Assembly: GCA_017619715.1 (NCBI GenBank)
Contig: JAFZRS010000015.1
Span: 1-51,353 of the forward strand
DNA: 51,353 bases
Reading direction: 5' to 3'
From: Oscillospiraceae bacterium
GTDB lineage: Bacteria; Bacillota; Clostridia; Oscillospirales; Oscillospiraceae
Shown: one piece after another, positions 41,229 through 48,090 of the stretch
Layout: every line of letters begins with the position of its first letter
Numbering within the stretch: the stretch's first letter is position 1
Notes under the pieces: model-generated
What the model saw: only the letters and a program-made list of their open reading frames with translations
Told to the model about the DNA's origin: nothing
The model's database searches: none
Translations under genes and position numbers: made by a program

Positions 41229-42254
41229 TCAATTCGCCTCCTTCGTGTGGGAAAATACCACCGCGTGGCAAATGGAGGGTATGCTCTCGCCCTGAAAGGA
41301 CGAGGTGGGTGAGAGCAGCGCGCCGGTGGGCGCGAAGATCACGCGCTTCCACGTTCCGGATCGGATTCCTTTGAGCAAATAGCCGTTCAGTACGGCGGCG
41401 CTGCAGCCGCAGCCGCTGCCGCCGGCGTGCATATCCTGCTGATTGCGATCATACAGCATGAGACCGCAGTCAGTATAGTTCTCGCCCATATCAAAGCCGT
41501 CGCGTCCCATCAGCTCCGTTACCACACTGTGTCCCAGTTCACCCAGATCACCGGTGACGATCAGGTCGTAGTCGGCGGGGCGGGTATGCGTCTCACGGAA
41601 TAGAGCGGAAAGCGTATCACAGGCGGCAGGCGCCATGGCGGCGCCCATGTTGTTCACATCGGTGATGCCCAGATCCACAATGCGTCCGCAGGTGACGTGG
41701 GTAAGATACGGACCTTCACCCTGACTTCCCAGCACACAGCAGCCGGCGGCGGTGGCAGTCCACTGGGCGGTGGGTGTGCGCTGACTTCCGTAGGGAATGG
41801 GCGTGCGGTACTGCCGCTCGGCGGTGCAGAAGTGGGAGGAGGTCACCGCTGCCGCCAGCTGCGCAAACCCACCGTCAATCAGCATGGCGGAAAGAGCCAG
41901 TCCCTCACCCATGGTGGAGCAAGCGCCGTAGATGCCATAGAAGGGAAGACCAAATTCCCTCAGCCCGAAGCTGGAGCCAATACACTGGTTGAGGAGGTCT
42001 CCGGCAAAAATATAGTCCAGATCGTCCGCCTGTAAACCGCCTTTTTCCAGCGCACGGCGTACTGCCCGGCTCTGCATGGCGGATTCCCCCTGCTCCCACG
42101 TCTTTTTACCGAAAAACGGATCATCGTCCAGCTCGTCAAAGTGGAGTGCCAGCGGTCCGTTGCCCTCCATGCGTCCGCCGATGTTGGCGTATGATACCAC
42201 ACTGGGCGCGTGTTTGAGATGCACCGTCTGCCGTCCCAGCCGTTTGGTTTCCAT
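41229..42254 (-). CDS. spoVAD: Stage V sporulation protein AD
   Basis: Soluble DPA-binding subunit of the SpoVA system with a thiolase-like fold. The 341 residues include LGRQTVHLKHAPSVVSYANIGG, ADDLDYIFAGDLLNQCIGSSFG, GIYGACSTMGEGLALSAMLIDGG, SHFCTAERQYRTPIPYGSQRTPTAQWTATAAG and GGSGCGCSAAVLNGYLL, all typical. The ATG at 42254 has GAGGTG upstream. A sigma-G-type promoter precedes it. spoVAC, usually just upstream, is absent here. Confidence 0.95.
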   Translation of the reverse strand: METKRLGRQTVHLKHAPSVVSYANIGGRMEGNGPLALHFDELDDDPFFGKKTWEQGESAMQSRAVRRALEKGGLQADDLDYIFAGDLLNQCIGSSFGLREFGLPFYGIYGACSTMGEGLALSAMLIDGGFAQLAAAVTSSHFCTAERQYRTPIPYGSQRTPTAQWTATAAGCCVLGSQGEGPYLTHVTCGRIVDLGITDVNNMGAAMAPAACDTLSALFRETHTRPADYDLIVTGDLGELGHSVVTELMGRDGFDMGENYTDCGLMLYDRNQQDMHAGGSGCGCSAAVLNGYLLKGIRSGTWKRVIFAPTGALLSPTSSFQGESIPSICHAVVFSHTKEAN

Positions 42255-42280
42255 GTGTTTCACCTCGCGTCATTTTTTGG

Positions 42281-42309
42281 TAGTATGTCCTATCGGTTTG
42301 TAAATATGC
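42281..42309 (-). promoter_or_regulatory. Sigma-G/F-type promoter of spoVAD-spoVAE
   Basis: On the minus strand GCATA (42309-42305), 17-bp spacer, CATACTA (42287-42281): full match to the forespore pattern GHATR-N17/18-CATWHTA. The start would fall about 20 bases before the spoVAD ATG. Confidence 0.75.
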
Positions 42310-42314
42310 GAAAA

Positions 42315-42341
42315 AACGGAGCAGAGAGACTCTGTTCCGTT
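42315..42341 (-). terminator. Minus-strand terminator insulating spoVAD
   Basis: 12-bp stem with one wobble pair (AACGGAACAGAG / CTCTGCTCCGTT) and a T-run on the minus strand, just upstream of the forespore promoter. No minus-strand gene ends here, so it would stop stray transcription into spoVAD. Confidence 0.75.
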
Positions 42342-42453
42342 GGATTTATTATTTTTGTGTAAGTATGGAAAGAAATCGCCCATGCAGTACGCAAGGGGTG
42401 GAAATGGCAGGGAAAAGGGAGTATACTATAAAAAACGTTTGAGGTGAACGACG

Positions 42454-43050
42454 ATGGACGAGATACGCAGTTTCGGATATATTTGCCCCCGGTGCGGCAA
42501 GGCGGTCATGGCGGCGCGCAGCGCATTCGCCCTTTCCGCCGCGGCGGCGCGTATCGAGTGCGAATGCGGCAAGTCGGAGCTGGACGTGGAGACGGACGGG
42601 GTCAAGTTTCGTTTAAACGTACCCTGCGCCCTGTGCGGCGGCACTCATACGGCGGAATGCAGCGCCGAGGCGGTACTGCATGGTCGGGGGATAGGACTGG
42701 CCTGTCCCGAGACAAAGCAGATCTGCTGCTATGCGGGGGAGCCGGAACAGGTACGCCGCGCCTTGGAGGAGCTGGCGGTTCGATCGGAAAAGGAAAAAGC
42801 CGCCGGGGAAGAAGCGTTTACAGACAACGTAATCATGTATGAGATCCTCTCGGAGCTGCGGGACATCGCCGCCCGGGACGGCATCTCCTGCACCTGCGGC
42901 AGTCGAGACTATGCCATGCAGGTGCGCCGATCCGCCGTGGATCTCACCTGTAAGCGCTGCGGCGGCAAGCTGCGTCTGGGCGCCGCCACCGACGAGGATC
43001 TGGACGCGCTGTGCTGCCAGATGACACTGACCATCAAGGGCGTTTCGTGA
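42454..43050 (+). CDS. Hypothetical protein with three zinc-ribbon-like modules
   Basis: An unrecognised 198-residue cytosolic protein with paired cysteines in three blocks: CPRC...CECG (about 10-43), CALCGG...CPETKQICC (about 58-90), and CTCG...CKRCGG (about 148-172), separated by a Glu-rich helix (about 95-135). Each block could bind zinc. It lies between spoVAD (divergent) and the ArsC-like gene (convergent). A TATACT at 42423 may be the -10; no -35 is clear. Unknown function. Confidence 0.72.
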   Translation: MDEIRSFGYICPRCGKAVMAARSAFALSAAAARIECECGKSELDVETDGVKFRLNVPCALCGGTHTAECSAEAVLHGRGIGLACPETKQICCYAGEPEQVRRALEELAVRSEKEKAAGEEAFTDNVIMYEILSELRDIAARDGISCTCGSRDYAMQVRRSAVDLTCKRCGGKLRLGAATDEDLDALCCQMTLTIKGVS

Positions 43051-43060
43051 GTGGGCATCG

Positions 43061-43396
43061 TTATTCCCACGTCGACCAGACTTCCGGGCAGTAGCCTACT
43101 GTTGCTTGCCGTCCGTTGCGGACGATGGGCGCGCGAAACAGCCACGGATGCTCCAGCAGTGCCAGTTCTGCGTCCTGGGGCGTGCGGTAGTCCATGTAAA
43201 GCTCTTTATAATCGCGGCAGTCCCTGTCTACCAGCGCGTCATACCCCACAGCGGCTTTCACGCTGCGGTATTCGCCGACGCTCAAGCCCTTGGTCCGCAG
43301 GTCGATGTACTGGTATTTGATCCGCCGCTCCTTGAACCACCGCTCGGCTTTTTTGCTGTCAAAGGATTTGCTTGATCCAAAGATTTGAATATTCAT
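43061..43396 (-). CDS. ArsC/Spx-like protein lacking the redox cysteines
   Basis: A 111-residue thioredoxin-fold protein of the ArsC/Spx group: MNIQIFGSSKSFDSKKAERWFKERRIKYQYIDL and later PWLFRAPIVRNGRQATVGYCPEVW. The position of the CxxC or CxxS motif after the first strand reads SFDS, so both Cys are Ser and arsenate reduction is not expected. A single late Cys (VGYC) remains. The ATG at 43396 has AAGGAG at eight bases; another ATG six bases earlier is too close to it. Divergent from the sirtuin gene. Confidence 0.88.
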   Translation of the reverse strand: MNIQIFGSSKSFDSKKAERWFKERRIKYQYIDLRTKGLSVGEYRSVKAAVGYDALVDRDCRDYKELYMDYRTPQDAELALLEHPWLFRAPIVRNGRQATVGYCPEVWSTWE

Positions 43397-43435
43397 AATC
43401 ATTACTCCTTATGGGGATAATGGAGGGACAGCGCT

Positions 43436-44146
43436 ATGGAAGAAAAAGTCCGTCAACTCAAAGAGCTGGCAGACAGCTCGGATAACATCGTGTTTTTCGG
43501 CGGGGCAGGCGTGTCAACCGAGAGCGGCATACCGGACTTTCGCAGTGTGGACGGGCTGTATCATCAGCAATATGCCTATCCGCCCGAGGTGATACTGAGC
43601 CACCGCTTTTATATGCGGCATACAGAGGAGTTCTTTGCCTTCTACCGCGCCAAAATGCTCTGTCCGGACGCCTTGCCCAATGCGGCGCACCGGAAGCTGG
43701 CGGAATGGGAACAGGCGGGAAAGCTGAAGGCGGTCATCACACAGAATATCGACGGTCTGCACCAGAAGGCAGGAAGCCGGGAGGTATTGGAGCTCCACGG
43801 CAGTGTGTTACGCAACTATTGCCGGCGGTGCGGACGTTTTTACGGCATGGACGCCATACTGCACAGCACCGGCGTGCCGCGCTGCACCTGCGGCGGCGAC
43901 ATCAAGCCGGACGTGGTGCTCTACGAGGAAAGTCTCGATGAGGACGTGATGGCGCAGGCTATACACTATATCCGTCACGCGGATATGCTTATCATCGGCG
44001 GCACGTCGCTGGCGGTGTATCCGGCGGCGGGACTGGTGCGCTACTACGGCGGCAATAAGCTGGTTGTCATCAACAAAGGCGCGGTGGACGTGGACGCCGA
44101 TCTGGTGATCGATGCGCCCATCGCTCAGGTGCTCAGCCAAGTATAG
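43436..44146 (+). CDS. cobB: NAD-dependent protein deacylase (sirtuin, CobB/SrtN type)
   Basis: Removes acyl groups from lysine side chains using NAD+. The 236 residues have the NAD motif FFGGAGVSTESGIPDFRS, catalytic region TQNIDGLHQKAG with His in ELHGSV, four zinc cysteines (CRRC, CTC plus one in the same block: YCRRCGRF...CTCGG), and GTSLAVYPAAGLV. Normal length. RBS GGAGGGAC lies before the ATG. Monocistronic. Gene symbol by family. Confidence 0.95.
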   Translation: MEEKVRQLKELADSSDNIVFFGGAGVSTESGIPDFRSVDGLYHQQYAYPPEVILSHRFYMRHTEEFFAFYRAKMLCPDALPNAAHRKLAEWEQAGKLKAVITQNIDGLHQKAGSREVLELHGSVLRNYCRRCGRFYGMDAILHSTGVPRCTCGGDIKPDVVLYEESLDEDVMAQAIHYIRHADMLIIGGTSLAVYPAAGLVRYYGGNKLVVINKGAVDVDADLVIDAPIAQVLSQV

Positions 44147-44299
44147 CACGGTCGCCACGCCGCCGCAAGGGCGGATAAAAGCCTCAGCGGCAGCGCGCGG
44201 GGATCGGATCGGCGGCTCAGTTAGTGCGTGACACTTTTTGACGATTCCTGTAAGATCATTTCAATCTTTATAGAGGAAATAAAAAATACGGAGGGCATC

Positions 44300-44860
44300 A
44301 TGTTTTGCAACAAGTGTGGGAATCAGATTCCCAATGAGGCGTCGACTTGCCCGGTCTGCGGCGCGCAGACCGAATTTACATCGTTTTCCAGAGTAGAACC
44401 GCAAACAACTGTTGAACTGCCGATGAAATGGCACAAATTCCTTGTCTATTTCGCACTGTGGGCGGGAGCGGCTGTCAATCTTTTTAACGGAATCACCACC
44501 ATGAGCGGCGGTCATTACGAAGGATACACCTCAATGGTGTATGCTGTTTTCCCGAGCTTGAAAACGCTGGATACGATCTGCGGCCTGCTTATGATAGGTT
44601 TAGCTGCTCTCGGCGCCTATGCGGCGTACAGCCTGCTTAAGTTTAATGTAGGCGCGCCGCAGAAACTGATGTATTTGTACATTGCCGCTGCCGCTGTCGA
44701 AGTCATTTATTGCATCGGGGCTATTTCCATCCTTTCTGGATATGCTGATACCAGCTCCATCCTGACTCCCCAAGTGATCGGATCTGTGGTGGCGAGTGTT
44801 GCCATGATTTTTGTGAATAAAGCGTATTACGAGAAGAGAGAGCACCTGTTTGTCAACTGA
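44300..44860 (+). CDS. Zinc-ribbon membrane protein
   Basis: A 186-residue protein beginning MFCNKCGNQIPNEASTCPVCGAQ, a zinc-ribbon with four Cys, followed by four hydrophobic segments (about 45-65, 80-105, 112-140, 150-172). Such proteins are frequent and unassigned in gut Clostridia. The frame is open from a GTG at 44228, but the ATG at 44300 has GGAGGG and starts the ribbon. The region from here to spoVT is visibly richer in A+T than its surroundings. Confidence 0.8.
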   Translation: MFCNKCGNQIPNEASTCPVCGAQTEFTSFSRVEPQTTVELPMKWHKFLVYFALWAGAAVNLFNGITTMSGGHYEGYTSMVYAVFPSLKTLDTICGLLMIGLAALGAYAAYSLLKFNVGAPQKLMYLYIAAAAVEVIYCIGAISILSGYADTSSILTPQVIGSVVASVAMIFVNKAYYEKREHLFVN

Positions 44861-44896
44861 GTTCCTCTTACATGAAAGAAAAAGACGAGGGGCACG

Positions 44897-45037
44897 ATGA
44901 CACTCACCTTTTTGTCCGTTTTCCGTGAGCATACCAGTATTTTCCCTGTCGGGGAGCAGGGGATCTGCCGGATCAAAAAAGAGGTTGAAAGCGTTTTCTC
45001 CGACGGCTTGATGTGCGTTGCGAGTGATGCTACATAA
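44897..45037 (+). CDS. Small hypothetical ORF (46 aa)
   Basis: A short frame, ATG at 44897 and TAA at 45035, with GAGGGG five bases upstream. The product starts MTLTFLSVFREHTSIFPVG and continues with QGICRIKKEVESVF and ends VASDAT. I recognise no family. It may be a small protein or the remnant of a longer gene; it lies between two unassigned genes on the same strand. Confidence 0.35.
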   Translation: MTLTFLSVFREHTSIFPVGEQGICRIKKEVESVFSDGLMCVASDAT

Positions 45038-45056
45038 AACATGGGAGGCGATATAG

Positions 45057-45884
45057 ATGAAATATAGCCGATTTGTTTGGTTGTTCGTTGTGTTGTTGAT
45101 TCTGACACTCGTGCCTGCAACCGCATATGCCGAGACGTACCAGTTGGACGATGCGGATATGAGTATTGTCGTAGACGATACCGTGTGGTACGTTTTTACG
45201 CGGGAGAATATTGAGGACAACGCGGAATTAGAGGAACTTGGTCTTTCCTATGATTCAATGCACAGTATCCTGCATGATAATCAAGCATATATGGACGCAA
45301 TCCTCTTTTTTGAAGACGGAGAATATGTGGAATTGTTTCTTAGAAAAAAGCTGCTGGACGTCGATGTGGGGAATTTATCCAATTATAGCGATGAAGAAGT
45401 GTTGGAGTTTGCAAAGGCTTACGCCGAGCGGCAAAATGCACAAGAGTATTCCGTCTATAAAAATCGGTACAAATTTGCCAAAGCAGAGTATACGGACACC
45501 GTAGAATACGAGGGTTCTCAGACGGCCTATAACATTTGTGAGTTTTTGACGATTGTAAATAACGAAAACTATACATTGACATTCCAATCGACATCACAGC
45601 TTAGCGATTCCCAATACGAGGAAATCATACGCATTGTGGACAGTGTACGGTTTGATGTTGATACTTCTACAAAAGACGGAAGCGAAACCTCGGCAAACAA
45701 CAGGGACGCGGTTTCCGCAGAGGAGAAGGTCAGAACTTCTTTTTGGAATAATGTTATCACCAAAGCAATTGGAGGTGCCATGGTCGGCGGTATGCTTGGG
45801 GCAATTGGCGGCATATTGGGGAAAAAGAGAAAAAGTAGTAGAAAAGATGAAACTGTGCCTATGGGCGATGCAAGAAAGTTATAA
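45057..45884 (+). CDS. Hypothetical exported protein with C-terminal glycine-zipper segment
   Basis: A 275-residue protein. Signal peptide (1-25, FVWLFVVLLILTLVPATAYA), a long polar region (about 26-215) rich in Asp, Glu and Tyr with SYDSMHSILHDNQAYMDAILF and YEEIIRIVDSVRFDV, resembling secreted proteins of unknown function from Clostridia, then a Gly-rich hydrophobic segment (about 235-258, AIGGAMVGGMLGAIGGILG) and a basic tail. That suggests insertion in the membrane by the C-terminus. RBS GGGAGGCG before the ATG. AT-richer than its neighbours. Confidence 0.72.
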   Translation: MKYSRFVWLFVVLLILTLVPATAYAETYQLDDADMSIVVDDTVWYVFTRENIEDNAELEELGLSYDSMHSILHDNQAYMDAILFFEDGEYVELFLRKKLLDVDVGNLSNYSDEEVLEFAKAYAERQNAQEYSVYKNRYKFAKAEYTDTVEYEGSQTAYNICEFLTIVNNENYTLTFQSTSQLSDSQYEEIIRIVDSVRFDVDTSTKDGSETSANNRDAVSAEEKVRTSFWNNVITKAIGGAMVGGMLGAIGGILGKKRKSSRKDETVPMGDARKL

Positions 45885-45960
45885 ACTGTATTTACTTAAT
45901 CAAGAGCGGTGAAAATTTCATCATTATAGGTGGTAGAGTTTTAATTCTGACAGTATAAAA

Positions 45961-46012
45961 CTCCTTGCCTTACAGATACTAACAACACAAATCTGTAAAG
46001 CAAGGAGTTTTT
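45961..46012 (+). terminator. Hairpin before spoVT: terminator and SD-sequestering element
   Basis: Arms 45961-45977 and 45991-46007 pair over 17 positions with one mismatch around a 13-base loop, followed by TTTTT. It can end the upstream gene. The right arm contains AAGGAG, the ribosome binding site for spoVT. Confidence 0.75.
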
Positions 46013-46018
46013 GCATAT

Positions 46019-46558
46019 ATGAAAGCCACAGGAATTGTTCGCAGAATTGACGACCTCGGCCGGGTCGTAATCCCCAAAGAGATCCGCCGCACCATGCGTA
46101 TCCGCGAGGGTGACCCGCTGGAAATATACACCACGCGGGAGGGCGAGGTCATTTTTAAGAAGTATTCCATGATCGGCGGGCTGGAGGACTTTGCCGCGCG
46201 GTTTTGCGATACGCTCAGCCGCAGCACTACCTTCACTGCCGCTGTGACAGATCGTGACACTGTGATTGCCATTACCGGAGCGGGAAAGCGGGAGCTGCTG
46301 GGCAAGCAGATCTCCGCGCCGCTGGAAAAGATGATGGAGGATCGCGGCATGTATCGCTACGACGGCACCGGCAGGTCGATCCCGGTTTCCGACGCCGTGG
46401 AAGCCTTTTCCGTGGCGGTGGCGGCACCCATTCTGTGCCAGGGCGATGTGCTGGGGCTGGTGCTGTTTCTCTCCGCCGACGAAAAAGTACCGGGCGACGC
46501 CGAATACAAGCTGGCGGAGACGGTAGCCGCTTTTTTGGGCAAGCACATGGAAGCGTGA
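46019..46558 (+). CDS. spoVT: Stage V sporulation protein T (AbrB/GAF regulator)
   Basis: Forespore regulator that fine-tunes sigma-G genes. The 179 residues have an AbrB-type swapped-hairpin DNA-binding domain (MKATGIVRRIDDLGRVVIPKEIRRTMRIREGDPLEIYT) and a GAF-like C-terminal domain. ATG at 46019 follows a hairpin that contains the only good RBS. Length and N-terminus are typical of SpoVT rather than AbrB. No spore-type promoter with both boxes was found upstream. Confidence 0.94.
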   Translation: MKATGIVRRIDDLGRVVIPKEIRRTMRIREGDPLEIYTTREGEVIFKKYSMIGGLEDFAARFCDTLSRSTTFTAAVTDRDTVIAITGAGKRELLGKQISAPLEKMMEDRGMYRYDGTGRSIPVSDAVEAFSVAVAAPILCQGDVLGLVLFLSADEKVPGDAEYKLAETVAAFLGKHMEA

Positions 46559-46579
46559 GCGGACGGTGTAAGTATCCGA

Positions 46580-46612
46580 TGAAAAGAGGCACACTGCTGG
46601 GTGTCTCTTTTT
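46580..46612 (+). terminator. Terminator of spoVT
   Basis: AAAAGAG-G-CAC / GTG-T-CTCTTTT stem with a T-run whose bases also form the base of the next inverted repeat. Confidence 0.75.
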
Positions 46613-46660
46613 GTATGAAGAAAACCACTCGCCTAGCGAGTGGTTTTCTTCATACAAAAA
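46608..46660. repeat. 25-bp perfect inverted repeat between two terminators
   Basis: Arms 46608-46632 and 46636-46660 are perfectly complementary around CTA. The left base is the spoVT terminator T-run and the right base is the A-run that is the tRNA terminator T-run on the minus strand. Confidence 0.9.
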
Positions 46661-46692
46661 ACCTCTTTTGCCCCGGTAGACAAAAGAGGTTT
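46659..46692 (-). terminator. Terminator of tRNA-Ser(GGA)
   Basis: 12-bp stem AAACCTCTTTTG / CAAAAGAGGTTT on the minus strand, followed by a T-run. Confidence 0.85.
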
Positions 46693-46698
46693 CTTTCT

Positions 46699-46790
46699 TG
46701 GCGCAGTGGGAGGGATTTGAACCCTCGTGGCGCTTTTGACGCCAACACGATTTCCAGTCGTGCTCGTTATGACCACTTCGATACCACTGC
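46699..46790 (-). tRNA. tRNA-Ser (anticodon GGA)
   Basis: Minus strand from 46790: acceptor GCAGTGG/CCACTGC, anticodon stem-loop ACGA-CTGGAAA-TCGT with GGA, long variable arm TTGGCGTCAAAAGCGCC, T-arm GAGGGTTCAAATCCCTC, discriminator G and encoded CCA. Reads UCC/UCU. 92 nt. Confidence 0.97.
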
Positions 46791-46828
46791 ATTTTTTATC
46801 TGTGACCGTCCGCGGCACAGCATAGGTT

Positions 46829-46856
46829 ATTATACCAAATATCCCTTGCTTGTCAA
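46829..46856 (-). promoter_or_regulatory. Promoter of tRNA-Ser(GGA)
   Basis: On the minus strand TTGACA (46856-46851), 16-bp spacer, TATAAT (46834-46829). Confidence 0.85.
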
Positions 46857-46937
46857 GAAAAAATCCGAAAAAGGGGAGGAAAATTTGATGCAGCAAGAGG
46901 GACAGAGGCGGAGGGCTATCAAAACTGTTGCAAAGAA

Positions 46938-46975
46938 GAGAGGACGTTCCCGGAGTGGGAGCGTCCCCTCTTTTT
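46938..46975 (-). terminator. Terminator of the small membrane protein gene
   Basis: GC-rich stem (GGGACGCTCCC / GGGAACGTCC core on the minus strand) with tracts of A/T on both sides, downstream of the gene ending at 46975. Confidence 0.75.
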
Positions 46976-47151
46976 CAGTGTATCATACGGTTGACGTCGT
47001 TGATTGCCTGATCCACAGCGTTACCCATCCGCTGCATGGCTTTGCCGACAGTGGTTTTGCGGATCTTCGGTCGGGGCGAGACAACCATATCCATCATCAC
47101 GCCGGCTACCATGCCGACGCACATGCCCTTTGCAAATGCGGGCAAATTCAT
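46975..47151 (-). CDS. Small membrane-anchored protein
   Basis: A 58-residue protein: MNLPAFAKGMCVGMVAGVMMDMVVSP with a Gly- and Met-rich membrane segment (about 8-24), then a basic and amphipathic tail PRPKIRKTTVGKAMQRMGNAVDQAINDVNRMIH. It resembles YtxH-type small membrane proteins in layout only. AAAGGA lies nine bases before the ATG at 47151. Expressed alone, divergent from the PyrF-like gene. Confidence 0.7.
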   Translation of the reverse strand: MNLPAFAKGMCVGMVAGVMMDMVVSPRPKIRKTTVGKAMQRMGNAVDQAINDVNRMIH

Positions 47152-47217
47152 GTCGATCACTCCTTTTCGTCACACTGATAGTATGGGCGCGGCGGCAAAA
47201 AAAACACGCTGTATTTC

Positions 47218-47245
47218 TTGCCAAATCAGGAGAAATGCGTATAAT
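47218..47245 (+). promoter_or_regulatory. Promoter of the PyrF-like gene
   Basis: TTGCCA (47218-47223), 16-bp spacer, TATAAT (47240-47245). Confidence 0.7.
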
Positions 47246-47282
47246 AAAAAACAACGATGATGCAAGCGAAAAGGAGTTTATC

Positions 47283-48008
47283 ATGTCGATCGCAAAGCTG
47301 CAAGAGATGATTCGCCGGAGAAAGACGCCGCTGGCACTGTACCTAAATCCCGAGATGGAGCGCATTGATTCGCCGGCGGCGGCGGAGTCTTTGCGCCTTC
47401 ACGGTGAGAAGCTACTGGACGCGGCGGCAGGACTGCTGCCTGCTGCTGTGCTGGACGCCGCCGCCTATCTTCGCTATGGCGCGGCAGGGCTGGACGTGCT
47501 TGCCAATCTGGTAAGCACGGCGCAGGCGAGGGAGCTTTACAGCATCGTGGACTGCCGGGGCGCTCTTGCCGAACAGTGGCTATCGGCGTTGCCGTCGGCG
47601 GACGCGGTGACGGTACTGCCGTATCTGGGGAGCGACGCCTGCGCCGCGCCGCCGGATCGGGCGGTATTTGCCGCCGTCAGCACGGCGAATCCTTCCGCCG
47701 GAGAGATACAGCAGCTCCGCGCCGGAGACCGGCCGCTCTATCTGGCGGCGGCGGAGCAGATGGCGCGCCGCGGCGCAGGGATACTTTTGGAGAGCAGTTA
47801 CTCGCTGGATATCCGCGATATGCGCCGGCGGCTTGGCAAGGCGTTTCTCCTTTTGACGAACTGTACCGCCGAGGCAGCCTCCTACGCTTTTGACGACTAC
47901 GGACACGGCGCGCTGGCGGCGGATCGGGGACTGCAATACGCTCCCGACGCGCCGGCGGCGATCGCCCGGGCTGTGACGGAGTGGAAGAAATGGGTCACGG
48001 TGGTGTGA
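47283..48008 (+). CDS. OMP-decarboxylase-like protein without catalytic residues
   Basis: A 241-residue protein that follows orotidine 5'-phosphate decarboxylase (PyrF) along its length: MSIAKLQEMIRRRKTPLALYLNP, ADAVTVLPYLGSDA (usual DxxTVNPYLGSD), AVSTANPSAGEIQQLR (usual VKTSNPSSGExQ), and ADRGLQYAPDAPAAIARAV at the phosphate-gripper end (usual SSRGI). The catalytic D-x-K-x-x-D (as in DVKRGDI) reads VDCRGAL, so the Lys and second Asp are gone. It is intact as a reading frame with a good promoter and AAAAGGAG. Probably a non-enzymatic nucleotide- or UMP-binding paralogue. Confidence 0.8.
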   Translation: MSIAKLQEMIRRRKTPLALYLNPEMERIDSPAAAESLRLHGEKLLDAAAGLLPAAVLDAAAYLRYGAAGLDVLANLVSTAQARELYSIVDCRGALAEQWLSALPSADAVTVLPYLGSDACAAPPDRAVFAAVSTANPSAGEIQQLRAGDRPLYLAAAEQMARRGAGILLESSYSLDIRDMRRRLGKAFLLLTNCTAEAASYAFDDYGHGALAADRGLQYAPDAPAAIARAVTEWKKWVTVV

Positions 48009-48035
48009 TCGGTAACAGGCGGTATACCCAATAAA

Positions 48036-48079
48036 AATGAGCACTTGACAGGAAAAAACCGTCAGGTGCTCATTCTTTT
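48036..48079. terminator. Terminator after the PyrF-like gene, shared with the Pr6Pr gene
   Basis: 14-bp stem AATGAGCACTTGAC / GTCAGGTGCTCATT with one wobble, 11-base loop and T-run, between convergent genes. Confidence 0.85.
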
Positions 48080-48090
48080 TGTGCAATACA

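Noticed and set aside
45885..45960. Sigma-G promoter for spoVT
   Set aside because: CATTATA at 45922 matches the -10, but no GHATR lies 17-18 bases upstream, so it is only a half match.
46888..47178. Plus-strand frame with GGGGAGG before an ATG near 46888
   Set aside because: It runs through the terminator and antisense to the 58-residue protein; product has no recognisable character. The RBS match is probably chance.
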